From assembly GCF_012641185.1 (NCBI RefSeq), contig NZ_JAAXLK010000027.1, positions 1 to 34,406 of the forward strand: a DNA stretch of 34,406 nt. Reading direction: 5' to 3'. The translations under genes and the position numbers were made by a program. The stretch is from Levilactobacillus tujiorum (GTDB lineage Bacteria > Bacillota > Bacilli > Lactobacillales > Lactobacillaceae). Shown here one piece after another: positions 1 through 9,087 of the stretch; position 1 is the first letter of the stretch, and each line of letters opens with the position of its first letter. Below the pieces are notes generated by a model. The model was given only the letters and a program-made list of their open reading frames with translations, was not told where the DNA came from and did no database searches.

Positions 1-70
1 TCGTTCGACTTGCATGTATTAGGCATGCCGCCAGCGTTCGTCCTGAGCCAGGATCAAACTCTCATCTTAT
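1..70 (-). rRNA. rrs: 16S rRNA, 5' end only (partial)
   Basis: The reverse complement carries the universal 16S start, AGAGTTTGATCCTGGCTCAG, at 62-43, followed by the lactobacillus-like stretch through GGCGGCATGCCTAATACATG. Only the first 70 or so nucleotides are here; the rest lies left of the window. The mature 5' end is placed about 8 nt before AGAGTTTGAT by analogy with other Firmicutes, so it is approximate. Confidence 0.97.
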
Positions 71-198
71 AGATGATGTGCTTGAATAGCTCATCGATTG
101 TTGTTACTTTTTTTTAAAAGCGAATTGACTTCGCAAATATTGTTTGGGTTTGAATAAATTCAAACCGCCCTACACATATTTGGTTTGTCGAAACAATG

Positions 199-216
199 TT
201 CAGTTTTCAAAGGTCT
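199..216 (-). promoter_or_regulatory. boxA-like antitermination signal in the rRNA leader
   Basis: On the minus strand the leader reads ACCTTTGAAAACTGAA, resembling the boxA (CTTTGAAAA) element of lactobacillus rRNA leaders, where the NusB/NusE complex binds. It lies between the rrn promoters and the 16S start, as expected. Identification is by motif only. Confidence 0.5.
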
Positions 217-258
217 ACCAAGTTATCAGAGAAGCAATAGCTTCGTGACAACTTTTAA

Positions 259-287
259 AGTATATCATGTGGTCAATTTACTGTCAA
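259..287 (-). promoter_or_regulatory. rRNA operon promoter P2 (proximal)
   Basis: The minus strand has a perfect -35 TTGACA (287-282), a 17-nt spacer and -10 TATACT (264-259). This puts transcription start near 252, about 180 nt before 16S. It is the stronger of two tandem promoters. Confidence 0.85.
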
Positions 288-366
288 CTGATTTTTTCAA
301 TATATTTTGAATAAATATTGAATTTTTGAAGCTCAGTTGAATAAATATTCCCAACAACGATTACTA

Positions 367-395
367 CTATATCAATTATTAACCAGACCGTCAAG
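367..395 (-). promoter_or_regulatory. rRNA operon promoter P1 (distal)
   Basis: The minus strand has -35 TTGACG (395-390), a 17-nt spacer and -10 TATAGT (372-367), 108 bp upstream of P2. Tandem promoters are usual for rRNA operons. A small ORF that spans both promoters (284-481) is therefore not a credible gene. Confidence 0.75.
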
Positions 396-812
396 CCTTT
401 TTTAAAATTAATTAGTAAGCACCGTTTCGCTGTCATTGCGTTGTTTCTTCGTATAAATGACAACAGAAAATAGTTTACCAATATCTGCGACTACGGTCAA
501 GAGGAAAATGAATATTTACTGAAATTTGTTGTCCCACTGCCTGCATTCCCCTGCAAATCAGGCTTTAAGCGCTGAAAAAATACTCACTTTTCTGGTACAA
601 CCCTCTTTTTCCACACATAATTATCAAAATCTGCTGTACTCATCGCGCAATTTTCTTAGGATTGTCAGAAAATACACCCGCATGTGACTGTTGACTCACC
701 CAAATTGGTCCAGAACAAAAATTGACGTCTTACTCTCCCTCTACTCACAATAAAACCACATAACCTGCCTATCTCGTTTGAGCTCTCATCTCCCTTTACC
801 CACTGCACAATC
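396..812. other. AT-rich intergenic stretch without a recognisable gene
   Basis: Between rrn promoter P1 and the terminator of the LTA synthase gene I find no ORF with a ribosome binding site and no RNA gene. The part nearest P1 may contain UP-element-like A/T tracts, but I cannot show it. Confidence 0.5.
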
Positions 813-849
813 CAAAAAACGGACCCGGGACAACATCCCAGATCCGTTT
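813..849 (-). terminator. Intrinsic terminator of the LTA synthase gene
   Basis: On the minus strand a 14-nt arm beginning AAACGGATCTGGGA pairs (with G-U pairs) with TCCCGGGTCCGTTT across a 5-nt loop, followed by a T-run. It lies about 55 nt after the stop of the preceding minus-strand gene. Confidence 0.85.
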
Positions 850-903
850 ACTTCTATAATCTAAACTCATTTAGCCGAAGTTTTAAGCCTCGCACACATC
901 CAT

Positions 904-2967
904 TTACTTCAATTCAGGTGCATCCGTCTTGTACTTCGACACTGTACTCTTACCATTATTCCGTGCTAAGACGCTGGTCTTCTCATTCTTCTCCGCATCC
1001 GCCAAACGGGCCATCGCTGGCTTCAGTTTGTACGTAAAGTCTGTCTTGTCGACCTTCTTAAAGCCCTTAGGTGAGTAGAAGCGTAGCAAGTCACCGTAAA
1101 TGACGCGATCAGATAGCGAGAGCTCCGTTGTCACATGGTTCTGCAGCTTGGCAACTGCCTTCTTCTGAGCGGCAGTCAGCGTGAGTTCTTCTCCAGTCTT
1201 CGTGTCATAGACGGTCCCGCCAATCTTCGTATACTTAGGCGAAACAAAGTTACCATCACGGAACGCCACCGTTTGATTACGATTCTTCGCTAACAGGTCC
1301 TGACCAAACTGCACTGTATCCGTATTCTTTACACCCAACAGGTCTAAGATGGTTGGCAGTACGTCAATCTCACCACCATACGTATGCTTAATACCACCCT
1401 TCAAGCCCGCAGCATGAATCATAAATGGCACCTTCTGGAACTGTGCCAAGTCATAGCTGGTGACCTTACTCTTCCCTAAGAGTTGTGCAATTGCCGGGCG
1501 GTGGTTATTCGAAATACCATAGTGATCCCCGTAAGCCACAATCATACTGTTCTTATCCAGCCCTACCTTCTTCAGGTAAGCCAAGAACTCCGCAAACGAC
1601 TGGTCCAGATAGTGGGCCGTCTGTACGTATGGATCGACCGTCTTATCCCCTGTCTTAGTTGCGGGGAAGTCCGTATTCTTCTTATCTAACTCATAAGGGT
1701 AGTGATTCGTCAGCGTGATCAACTTCGCATAGAACGGCTGTGGTAGCTGTTCGATATACTTAGCCGACTGTTCAAAGAAGATTTTATCTTTCAAGCCATA
1801 GCCAACACTATAGCCGGGTTTCTCTGTGTAGTAACTGGAACTAAAGAAGTATTGATAGCCCCAGGACTTATACGTGTTGTCCCGATTCCAAAAACTAGGG
1901 ACATCCCCATGAAAGGCCGCTGAGGTATACCCTGCCTCTTGGTCCAGAATTGCCGGCGCCGCTTGGAAGGTGTTCTGCGTCCCATAAGTCGTCATTGCTG
2001 ACCCTTGTGGCAACCCAAACAGTGAGTTTTCCAGCATCATTTCAGCATCTGACGTCTTACCTTGGGCCACTTGATTGTAGAAGTTGTCAAACGACAACGT
2101 ATTCCGGCTATGGTAGAACTTATTCAACGTTGGTGTAACTTCCTTACCATCAACCTTGTAATCAATCAGGAACTGCTGGAAACTTTCGAGATGGATGATG
2201 AAGACGTTCTTGCCCTTCTCTTTACCATAGTAGGAAACATTCGGACTGACCCGATTCTGCTTTAAGTACTTCAACACACTCTTCATATCCGAAGCATTGG
2301 CACTAGCCCGCGTGGCACTCTCCTTCTGCGTCTGATAGGCATTGAAGGCGGCATACTCATTGAGTCCCAAGTACTTCACGATGTAATTGTTATCAAACGT
2401 CCGCGTCAACAAGCCGGAACGATCCGCATTGGCCATCCCAAATTCCGCAAACATCAGTGCAAACGACAATACGGTCATTGACAATGCATACCGGCGTTTA
2501 AACGGCCGCACATCAATCTTGATCACGTGTGTCGCCAGTAACACAATCAGGATGATAATGTCGACATACACAAAGAAATCATACAGATGGGTAATCTGGG
2601 CCAGACTCTTCCCCAAGTTATTGCCCACTGAGCTGGAGCCCTTCATGATCCCAAAGGATAAGAAATCAGAAAACTCCCGGTAATAAACGACATTTGCAAA
2701 AATCCAAGTTGACTCTAAAATGTCAATGATTAACATTAACCAATAAGCTAATCTTCCCCGGAAATACAGGGCGATCCCGAATACCAATAGAGCGGCCGGT
2801 AGTGGGTTAATTAGCAGTAAAAACTGTTGCACACTTCCCTTAGCACCTAACGTAAACTCGGTTTGATAGGCAATGTAAGTTTTTACCCAAAATAAAACGA
2901 CGATTAGTAGGAAAAAGCCCATGCGGGTATTTAACCAGTTCGTCTTTCGCTTAAAAAAGTTCGCCAT
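904..2967 (-). CDS. ltaS: Lipoteichoic acid synthase (LtaS-type, sulfatase fold)
   Basis: A 687-aa membrane enzyme that polymerises glycerol phosphate from phosphatidylglycerol onto a glycolipid anchor to make lipoteichoic acid. The first ~200 residues hold about five membrane segments; the rest is an extracellular sulfatase-type domain. Residues expected for LtaS are visible: E261 (HLESF), catalytic T305 in GKTSD, H422 in TNHYPY and D481/H482 in YGDHYG, each about 5-6 positions from the Staphylococcus aureus residues. I chose the ATG at 2967 because GGAGG lies 8 nt upstream. A longer ORF start at 3003 falls in the -10 box of the promoter at 3003-3030. The gene is monocistronic, with its own terminator. 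Other LtaS-family members act as primases or on other polymers, so paralogue identity is less certain than family. Confidence 0.93.
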   Translation of the reverse strand: MANFFKRKTNWLNTRMGFFLLIVVLFWVKTYIAYQTEFTLGAKGSVQQFLLLINPLPAALLVFGIALYFRGRLAYWLMLIIDILESTWIFANVVYYREFSDFLSFGIMKGSSSVGNNLGKSLAQITHLYDFFVYVDIIILIVLLATHVIKIDVRPFKRRYALSMTVLSFALMFAEFGMANADRSGLLTRTFDNNYIVKYLGLNEYAAFNAYQTQKESATRASANASDMKSVLKYLKQNRVSPNVSYYGKEKGKNVFIIHLESFQQFLIDYKVDGKEVTPTLNKFYHSRNTLSFDNFYNQVAQGKTSDAEMMLENSLFGLPQGSAMTTYGTQNTFQAAPAILDQEAGYTSAAFHGDVPSFWNRDNTYKSWGYQYFFSSSYYTEKPGYSVGYGLKDKIFFEQSAKYIEQLPQPFYAKLITLTNHYPYELDKKNTDFPATKTGDKTVDPYVQTAHYLDQSFAEFLAYLKKVGLDKNSMIVAYGDHYGISNNHRPAIAQLLGKSKVTSYDLAQFQKVPFMIHAAGLKGGIKHTYGGEIDVLPTILDLLGVKNTDTVQFGQDLLAKNRNQTVAFRDGNFVSPKYTKIGGTVYDTKTGEELTLTAAQKKAVAKLQNHVTTELSLSDRVIYGDLLRFYSPKGFKKVDKTDFTYKLKPAMARLADAEKNEKTSVLARNNGKSTVSKYKTDAPELK

Positions 2968-3002
2968 TACGACTGCCTCCACATAATAATTAACATCTTT
3001 CA

Positions 3003-3030
3003 AGTATAGCTGATATTACCAGGTAATCAA
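3003..3030 (-). promoter_or_regulatory. Promoter of the LTA synthase gene
   Basis: Minus strand: -35 TTGATT (3030-3025), 16-nt spacer, -10 TATACT (3008-3003). Predicted start near 2996, giving a short leader of about 30 nt before ATG 2967. Confidence 0.65.
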
Positions 3031-3074
3031 TCTGATTACAGAACCTTTGGAAAAAATTCAATCTTTCACCATAT

Positions 3075-3110
3075 TAAAAAAACAAAACTATGGCCACCCA
3101 TAGTTTTGTT
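3075..3110 (-). terminator. Intrinsic terminator after the ykuJ-like gene
   Basis: A perfect 12-bp stem (ACAAAACTATGG / CCATAGTTTTGT) has a 4-nt loop and a T-run on the minus strand, directly after the stop codon. It ends the lafA-lafB-ybhN-ykuJ gene run. Confidence 0.9.
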
Positions 3111-3347
3111 TTAGTTATCCGTTAATAAGTCAAACAGCTCAATAGCAACTAAATCGATGTTATCAAACTCAAAGGTTGTTTCCGGATTATGTTCAGTTAA
3201 CGTGTAAGTGTGAGTAGCTTGGTTAAATACGACCATTGCTTGCTCAACGCCTTCTTTTTCAAAACGACGGGGTTGTGGCTCGTCGGTGGCATCTTCTTGC
3301 ATCGCCTTTAGGCGGTTGATGATACCAATCAATTGAGATTCTTCCAT
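3111..3347 (-). CDS. ykuJ: YkuJ-like small protein (DUF1797 family)
   Basis: A 78-aa soluble protein. Its C-terminal motif FDNIDLVAIELFDLL and N-terminal IGIINRLKAMQ match what I remember of the Bacillus YkuJ/DUF1797 family, whose function is not established. ATG 3347 is preceded by AAAGGGGA at suitable spacing. It follows the ybhN-like gene by 86 bp. A possible extended -10 (TGGTAAAAT, near 3378-3386 on the minus strand) lacks a good -35, so it may be co-transcribed with the upstream genes or have a weak promoter of its own. Confidence 0.85.
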   Translation of the reverse strand: MEESQLIGIINRLKAMQEDATDEPQPRRFEKEGVEQAMVVFNQATHTYTLTEHNPETTFEFDNIDLVAIELFDLLTDN

Positions 3348-3433
3348 GGTTGGTCCCCTTTCTAGCTTTCCCTTATGATTTTACCAAACTTAGCGCGAGA
3401 TGACACGCCCTAATCCAGAAAAACTCATGGATT

Positions 3434-4459
3434 TCATAAATCTGACTCTTCCGTCACTTTATCCGGACGAATCACCATTGCGACCAAGCCCGCCAGCATC
3501 CCAAAGTAGTACGTCAAGAGCCGCCATAAGATCATTGCTAAGACGAGCTTACTATTTGACGTAATGTAGCTCCGAAAGATCATTTCAAAGCTGTATTCAG
3601 CCCCACCGGAGCCCCCAGGAATTGGAAATAGCGAGATCACCATGACGATTAAGATGTGGAAACTCGTCACCATGACAATATTAGCCGTCGTATATCCCAG
3701 CGACAGCATAATAAAGTACGGGATCAGGTAATAAAAGCTCAGCTGAAAGAACGTAATCGCAAAGACCCGGACCATCAATTTCCCTTTACCACTGATCCGC
3801 ACACTCTCAGCGTAAAAGGAGTCAATCTTACTATTAAGATTGTTCTCAATCCGCTCGAAGCGTTCTGCCTTCATAAACCAATGAAACGGGTAGAGCATGA
3901 CCCCGACCATCTTCTTGGTGAATGAGTACCAGAACATAATCATCAGTAAGCCGACGATTACCGCTAAGTGGATGGTAAAACCAAAGATAACTAGCCAAGA
4001 TAGTGCGTGGAGCTTATCTTGAATTTGCTGAAAACCAATCACCAACGCGATAATAAAGTTAATCACGATCATAGACTGATAGACCACAAATTTCATGAGA
4101 AGAATCGAGCTGGCCTTCCCGGCATCGACCCCAGTCTGCATGAGTGCAAATAATTGTGCGGGTTGACCACCTGACGAAAACGGTGTGATCCCATTAAACA
4201 GTTGCTCGACTAAGGGAATGCGCACGGCATCTTTAAACGTAAACCCTTCGATACGATCGGAGATGAAAACTTTGACAATCCACGCCTCTAGCCCTAAATA
4301 GAGTAGCAGGCATAGGACGGCGACCCCAAACCACCAAAAATTAATATGCACAAAATCATTGACCAGTACAGAGAACTTAATGTCACGGAGTGAATAAGCG
4401 AAAATGGCAATCCCCAAGAGTAACATTAGTGCTAGTACCCATTTATTTCGTCGTGACAT
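3434..4459 (-). CDS. YbhN/MprF-type integral membrane protein (LPG synthase TM family)
   Basis: A 341-aa polytopic protein with about eight hydrophobic segments. It has the signature motifs of the lysylphosphatidylglycerol-synthase transmembrane/UPF0104 family: GGQPAQLFAL near residue 97 and PIPGGSGGAEY near residue 282. The family includes the flippase half of MprF, but this protein lacks a C-terminal aminoacyl-transfer domain. It starts 5 bp after lafB, with its SD (GAGGGG) inside the end of lafB, so it is translated as part of the glycolipid operon. A role in moving the glycolipid or its precursor across the membrane is an inference from context only. Confidence 0.85.
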   Translation of the reverse strand: MSRRNKWVLALMLLLGIAIFAYSLRDIKFSVLVNDFVHINFWWFGVAVLCLLLYLGLEAWIVKVFISDRIEGFTFKDAVRIPLVEQLFNGITPFSSGGQPAQLFALMQTGVDAGKASSILLMKFVVYQSMIVINFIIALVIGFQQIQDKLHALSWLVIFGFTIHLAVIVGLLMIMFWYSFTKKMVGVMLYPFHWFMKAERFERIENNLNSKIDSFYAESVRISGKGKLMVRVFAITFFQLSFYYLIPYFIMLSLGYTTANIVMVTSFHILIVMVISLFPIPGGSGGAEYSFEMIFRSYITSNSKLVLAMILWRLLTYYFGMLAGLVAMVIRPDKVTEESDL

Positions 4460-4464
4460 TCAAC

Positions 4465-5487
4465 TTACCCCTCTTTTGCTTGCTGCGTATAGAACTTCCG
4501 CCAAATCTCCGTGAGATGTTCCTCCGAGTAACGGTCGGCAGCAGCTAAGCTTTGCTGGTGCCAGTGCTCCATTGCAGCGGGGTCATTCGCCAGACGATGA
4601 AGTTGCTGGTTCATCTCGTCATAATCCTTGGCCGGCTGGTAATCGCCCACAATAATCGCTTGATAGAGGTCCAGGTCTCGTAACAAGACCGGGGTCCCCG
4701 TGCTGAAGGCCTCCAATACCGACATTGGAAAGAGTTCATTAAACGATGGCAATAAGAATAGGTCCGCTAAATTATAGTAATCGACCAGTTTTTCCCGATC
4801 GACAATCCCCGGGAAGCTCAAGTTAGCTGGCGGATCATCCACCACCTTCTTCAGAGCTGCATAACCATCCGTCATGCGACCAAAGGAGAACCCGCCTGCC
4901 CAAATGAATTGAATCTGCGGATTGTGCCGCGCTAATTTAATAAAATCAAACAACCCTTTACGTTCCTGAATCTGACCAATTCCCAACACCGTAAAGCGCT
5001 GCTCATCATAGTGGTAGCTCCGGCGCAACGCTAATTGACGGTCATGGTCTACTGGATAAAATTCCTTACGACTCACAAAGTTAGGAATATAGGTGACCCG
5101 CTCCTCGGGAATCCCGTAAGCTACTAGCTTAGGAATAAAGGTCGGGTTCACCACAACAATATGATCCATCCGCCGGTAGAAGGCGATCACATATTTATAA
5201 AAAATAGACCGGAATGGTTGGGGAATCTTTAGACTTCCTTCCAGTGTTTCCGGCAAAAAATGAACGTAACCAATCTTGCGACCGCGACCGGGTAAGAACG
5301 TTGATAGATAATACGTGGGATTAATCGTGTGATAGTGCGTCACATCGACGCGCCCATACCGATTAACCGTCACCGTAAAGTCATCCTTTAACCGCGTTGC
5401 CAACAGATTCATCAGTTCATTGTACGCACTCCCCACGCCCTGTCCTTTAACAGAATCAGCCTTGGAGAACATGTTAATTTTTAGCAT
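4465..5487 (-). CDS. lafB: GT4 glycosyltransferase, second step of the glycolipid anchor (LafB/BgsA/CpoA type)
   Basis: A 340-aa GT-B fold enzyme. The donor-binding half carries the E-x7-E motif in NELFPMSVLEAF and the typical RKGLFDFIKLA segment. The N-terminus (MFSKADSVKGQGVGSAYNEL) resembles the CpoA/BgsA group, which adds the second sugar to monoglycosyl-diacylglycerol. It lies 12 bp after the lafA-like gene, with SD AGAGGAG. Together the pair would produce diglycosyl-diacylglycerol, the anchor for lipoteichoic acid. Whether the second sugar is glucose or galactose cannot be read from sequence. The gene symbol follows Listeria usage and is provisional. Confidence 0.8.
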   Translation of the reverse strand: MLKINMFSKADSVKGQGVGSAYNELMNLLATRLKDDFTVTVNRYGRVDVTHYHTINPTYYLSTFLPGRGRKIGYVHFLPETLEGSLKIPQPFRSIFYKYVIAFYRRMDHIVVVNPTFIPKLVAYGIPEERVTYIPNFVSRKEFYPVDHDRQLALRRSYHYDEQRFTVLGIGQIQERKGLFDFIKLARHNPQIQFIWAGGFSFGRMTDGYAALKKVVDDPPANLSFPGIVDREKLVDYYNLADLFLLPSFNELFPMSVLEAFSTGTPVLLRDLDLYQAIIVGDYQPAKDYDEMNQQLHRLANDPAAMEHWHQQSLAAADRYSEEHLTEIWRKFYTQQAKEG

Positions 5488-5499
5488 TCAATTGCTCCT

Positions 5500-6678
5500 C
5501 TAATCACTAAAATCCGGGGTATCCTCATGCATCGCTTCGTAGCTAGCCTGTGCATCCTGATAGAATTCAATCACCCGGCGACCGAAAGTATCCGCTGAGA
5601 TCTCGGAAAGTTTCCGAGCCAACAAGTCCGGATCCTGTTCCTCATCGCCATGCTGCAAATAATCCACCACGTTGGTGACCATTTCATCTTCCGTTTTAAA
5701 CGTCACCCCAAGCGTACGTTTGGACAACAACTCATCCGTATAGGGACTCGTCATCACCACAATCTTGGTCCCCGCAGCCATGGCCTCAATGTAGGTTAGG
5801 CCCTGTGACTCGGAATCTGATGACGACAGAAAGACATTCGCCATGTGGTAGTAGCGGAAAACCTCGTTATTATCGACTTGCCCCGTAAACGTGACGTGCG
5901 CCGTTAAATCAGCGTCTTTCACCTGCTGTTCGAGGTCTTCCTTAGCCGGGCCATCCCCCACGATCAGCAGCTGAGCATTAGGCACGGCTGCTAAAATCCG
6001 TGGCATGGCGGCGATACTTTCCTTAATATTCTTCTCATAGGCCAGTCGACTCAATGACAAGATCACAGGCGTATCTGGCTGATAGCCTAACTGCCGCCGC
6101 AGATTTGCCGTATCCGGCTGCTCATACTGATGGAGGTTAACCCCCGTAGGAATGACCCGGATAGGCGCCTTAACCCCATAATCGGTTAAGGTCGTCAACA
6201 CCCGCTCACTCGGCGCCACGACGCCCGTTAAGTGATAGCAAAACGCCAGTGTCCCCTGCTTGACGTGCACGGGCTTTAAGATCTTCCCGTTGGCAACGTA
6301 GTGTAAATAATCTTCATACATGGTGTGATACGTATGTAAGCAAGGAATTTCCAAATTCCGTGCCACAAACTTACCAATCCACCCCATCGAAAACTCAGTT
6401 TGAGTATGGACAATATCTAGGTTCAGTTCTTTAGCAATTTGATAAGCCTGAAACAGCCCCCGTACCGCGATCCGGCGCTCTGTGAACGACACGAATGGAA
6501 TACTTGAAAACCGAAAGACGTTGCGTTCATACACGTTACGTTCAACGTTCGGATCGGTCGTTGTAAAGATATAGACCTGATGCCCCTGTTTTTCTAATTG
6601 ATCTCGCAACGTCTTAATCGATGTTGCAACCCCACTCACTTGAGGGAAATAGGTATCTGTAAATAAGCCAATGTTCAT
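5500..6678 (-). CDS. lafA: 1,2-diacylglycerol 3-glucosyltransferase (LafA/BgsB type)
   Basis: A 392-aa GT4 enzyme predicted to transfer glucose from UDP-glucose to diacylglycerol at the cytoplasmic face, the first step of glycolipid anchor synthesis. The N-terminus MNIGLFTDTYFPQVSGVATS is characteristic of this group. The C-terminal half has E-x7-E in ESQGLTYIEAMAAG. The ORF could extend 32 codons upstream, but a good promoter (6746-6774) sits in that extension and AGGGGG precedes ATG 6678, so the shorter start is right. It is the first gene of the operon lafA-lafB-ybhN, probably with ykuJ. Confidence 0.87.
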   Translation of the reverse strand: MNIGLFTDTYFPQVSGVATSIKTLRDQLEKQGHQVYIFTTTDPNVERNVYERNVFRFSSIPFVSFTERRIAVRGLFQAYQIAKELNLDIVHTQTEFSMGWIGKFVARNLEIPCLHTYHTMYEDYLHYVANGKILKPVHVKQGTLAFCYHLTGVVAPSERVLTTLTDYGVKAPIRVIPTGVNLHQYEQPDTANLRRQLGYQPDTPVILSLSRLAYEKNIKESIAAMPRILAAVPNAQLLIVGDGPAKEDLEQQVKDADLTAHVTFTGQVDNNEVFRYYHMANVFLSSSDSESQGLTYIEAMAAGTKIVVMTSPYTDELLSKRTLGVTFKTEDEMVTNVVDYLQHGDEEQDPDLLARKLSEISADTFGRRVIEFYQDAQASYEAMHEDTPDFSD

Positions 6679-6745
6679 CGCCAATCCCCCTTGCGTCTGT
6701 GTTTGGCTAAATAAATTTGGAGCTTCGCTTTGTACAATCATCACA

Positions 6746-6774
6746 ATTATATGGGTTTGACTAGGGGATTGCAA
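6746..6774 (-). promoter_or_regulatory. Promoter of the lafA-lafB-ybhN operon
   Basis: Minus strand: -35 TTGCAA (6774-6769), exactly 17 nt, -10 TATAAT (6751-6746). Start predicted near 6739, leaving a leader of about 60 nt. Confidence 0.8.
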
Positions 6775-6904
6775 ACCTCAGCTGCCATCGCAAGAAAATC
6801 TCATCATTTCACCTAGGTTAGGCCATTCCACTAGCCTTCCTATCCATTATTCATGGTGGCGCATACAACGCCTATAACCGCTCACTTTGTTTCTAAGCCA
6901 ACAA

Positions 6905-6934
6905 GAAAGGGGTGAGCATTGCTGCCTCACCCCT
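6905..6934 (-). terminator. Intrinsic terminator of ptsHI
   Basis: A 9-bp GC-rich stem AGGGGTGAG / CTCACCCCT has a 9-nt loop and is followed on the minus strand by TTTCTTGTT. It lies just after the ptsI stop. Confidence 0.8.
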
Positions 6935-6946
6935 ACGACTCTTTAT

Positions 6947-8677
6947 TTATTTTAAAACATTTGGTACCGCCGCTTGGACCATCGTGATGACCTCCTGGCT
7001 GGTACCGGCGGAGTTCACGGTGGTCTCCGCTAAGGAAGCCAACTCGTGCGCATCTAACTGTCGAATCAATTGACGCGTCTTCAAAATCGTCCCGGGGGCC
7101 ATAGAGAACTCATCGAGCCCCATTCCCAGCAACAGTGGCAAGGCAATCGGATCGCCCGCCATTTCACCACACATCGCTACGGGAATTCCCGCCGCATGGC
7201 CAGCTGAGATGACCCGGTCGATTAAGCGCAGAATTGCTGGATGATACGGCTGGTAGAGGTAAGCCACATTCTGATTGGTCCGATCTGCCGCCAGCGTGTA
7301 GCCGATTAAGTCATTGGTCCCAATACTCATAAAATCGACTTCATTGGCAAACCGATCGGCCAACAGCGCAGCAGCTGGTACTTCCACCATCATCCCCACG
7401 GCAATTTTCCCCATGGGAACACGCTTAGCCGTCAGCTTAGCCCGCTCATCATCGTAGATAGCTTTGGCCTGCCGCAATTCATCTAACGTCGCAATCATGG
7501 GAAACATAATCTTCAATTGACCGAACGCCGAGGCACGAATCAACGCCCGTAACTGGCTGCGAAAGACTTGTTGGTGGGCCAGACTCTGTCGGATGGCACG
7601 TGCGCCCATGAATGGATTGGCTTCACTTTGCGATGGCCGGTAAGGTAAATTCTTATCGCCACCCACATCCAACGTGCGAATCACAACCGGTCGCGGCCGC
7701 ATTTTCTCGAGAACCCGCCGATAAATTTCAAATTGTTCATCTTCCGTTGGTAAGTGTTGCGCGTCCAAATACAGGAATTCCGTGCGGAAGAGTCCAATGG
7801 CTTCAGCACCACTGGCAACGACTCGTGGTAAGTCCGCGACGGTTCCCATGTTGGCAGCCAACGTCACGCCAACACCATCCCGGGAGACAGTTTCAAAGTG
7901 CTTTAGCTTTTCCAACTTCCGCTGATTCTTCACACGTTGCGCCATCGTTTGCCGGGCCGTCGCCACCTCTTCCGTCGTGGGTCCGACCATGACATTTCCT
8001 TGGGTACCGTTCACGACAACGAGTTCACCGTTCGTTAACTCATGCGTCGCCGCTTGCGTACCCACAACCGCCGGAATATTCAGCGAACGCGCCAAAATTG
8101 ATGAATGAGACGTCCGCCCACCAGCATCCGTGATAAACCCCAAAACTTGCTGGGGGTTCGCTGCCACGGCCTCACTCGCAATCAGGTCATGGGTCACCAC
8201 AATCACTGGTTCATTCACTAAGGCCAGGTCTGGTAACGTCACCCCGAGTAAATGAGCGGTCAATCGCTTAGCGACGGCGCGCCAATTCGTTAGTCGTTCC
8301 TGCAAATAAGGATTATCCGCCAGTGCCGCCAGTTCATCCTCAACCGTTGCTGACACCAACGAAACGGCAAACTCAGCGTTAACGTGACGGTCCTGCATCT
8401 GGTGTTCAATGTTGCCGATCAAATCTCGGTCCTTTAACATCGCCATTTGCGCAATAAAAACCTGGGCGCGGTCAGCACCCAGGTTTTTATTGACACGAGT
8501 TTTTATCGTCTCAATCTCTGAGACGGTTGCTTCAAGGGCCTGACGGAAACGATTTAATTCGTAATCAAGATCAGTGATTGTCTGCTGGGAAACGTGCAGG
8601 TCTGGCTCGTCTAGTCGATAGACCCGACCACAAGCCACCCCATCACTAGCAGCAATCCCCTTGAGCATTGTCTTCAT
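6947..8677 (-). CDS. ptsI: PTS enzyme I (phosphoenolpyruvate-protein phosphotransferase)
   Basis: A 576-aa cytoplasmic enzyme that takes phosphate from PEP and passes it to HPr, the first step of the sugar phosphotransferase system. The phospho-accepting histidine is H191 in GGRTSHSSILARS. The C-terminal PEP-binding barrel shows MFPMIATLDELRQAK and the GTNDLIGYTLAADR and CGEMAGDP motifs. Length is normal for the family. Its ATG overlaps the ptsH stop by one base (TAATG), indicating translational coupling. Confidence 0.97.
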   Translation of the reverse strand: MKTMLKGIAASDGVACGRVYRLDEPDLHVSQQTITDLDYELNRFRQALEATVSEIETIKTRVNKNLGADRAQVFIAQMAMLKDRDLIGNIEHQMQDRHVNAEFAVSLVSATVEDELAALADNPYLQERLTNWRAVAKRLTAHLLGVTLPDLALVNEPVIVVTHDLIASEAVAANPQQVLGFITDAGGRTSHSSILARSLNIPAVVGTQAATHELTNGELVVVNGTQGNVMVGPTTEEVATARQTMAQRVKNQRKLEKLKHFETVSRDGVGVTLAANMGTVADLPRVVASGAEAIGLFRTEFLYLDAQHLPTEDEQFEIYRRVLEKMRPRPVVIRTLDVGGDKNLPYRPSQSEANPFMGARAIRQSLAHQQVFRSQLRALIRASAFGQLKIMFPMIATLDELRQAKAIYDDERAKLTAKRVPMGKIAVGMMVEVPAAALLADRFANEVDFMSIGTNDLIGYTLAADRTNQNVAYLYQPYHPAILRLIDRVISAGHAAGIPVAMCGEMAGDPIALPLLLGMGLDEFSMAPGTILKTRQLIRQLDAHELASLAETTVNSAGTSQEVITMVQAAVPNVLK

Positions 8678-8943
8678 TAGTCAGACAAACCCTCTTTAGT
8701 CATCGTTTCAGCAATAGCAGTCATTGCTTCGGCTTCGTCATCACCATCAGTAGTGATCGTAATGTCAGCGTTTTGGCCAACACCTAATGACATCACACCC
8801 ATGATAGACTTTAAGTTAACGGACTTGTCTTGGTACTGCAAGCTAACTTCAGAACTGAACTTACTTGCTGATTGTACTAATAAAGTAGCTGGACGTGCAT
8901 GAATACCCGTTTCTGCTGTAACATGAAATTCGCGTTTTTCCAT
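8677..8943 (-). CDS. ptsH: HPr, phosphocarrier protein of the PTS
   Basis: An 88-aa protein with both regulatory sites of Gram-positive HPr: His15 in TGIHARPAT, which relays phosphate from enzyme I, and Ser46 in [12 protein letters not shown], the target of HPr kinase/phosphorylase. Phosphoserine-46 HPr is the CcpA corepressor. A longer ORF reaches 9060, but AAGGAG precedes ATG 8943, and the promoter -10 box lies at 9056-9051 in that extension. First gene of the ptsHI operon. Confidence 0.97.
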   Translation of the reverse strand: MEKREFHVTAETGIHARPATLLVQSASKFSSEVSLQYQDKSVNLKSIMGVMSLGVGQNADITITTDGDDEAEAMTAIAETMTKEGLSD

Positions 8944-9050
8944 AATTGATCGATCTCCTTTAAGCTTAGGTTGACTACTTATCGAACATAACTCGCCTTG
9001 ACCTTGCGCATTGGCCAAACAACCATTCAACGAGTCACGCCTACCTATTA

Positions 9051-9079
9051 AGAATATCAATCTAAGCGCTAAATTACAA
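9051..9079 (-). promoter_or_regulatory. ptsHI promoter
   Basis: Minus strand: -35 TTGTAA (9079-9074), 17-nt spacer, -10 TATTCT (9056-9051). It gives a leader of roughly 100 nt before ATG 8943. Confidence 0.6.
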
Positions 9080-9087
9080 GTTATACA

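Noticed and set aside
284-481. 65-aa minus-strand ORF upstream of the rRNA gene
   Set aside because: It overlaps both rrn promoters, has no ribosome binding site, and lies in DNA expected to be leader and promoter.
7612-7992. 126-aa plus-strand ORF antisense to ptsI
   Set aside because: It is the mirror of a strongly coding gene with all catalytic motifs intact on the other strand.
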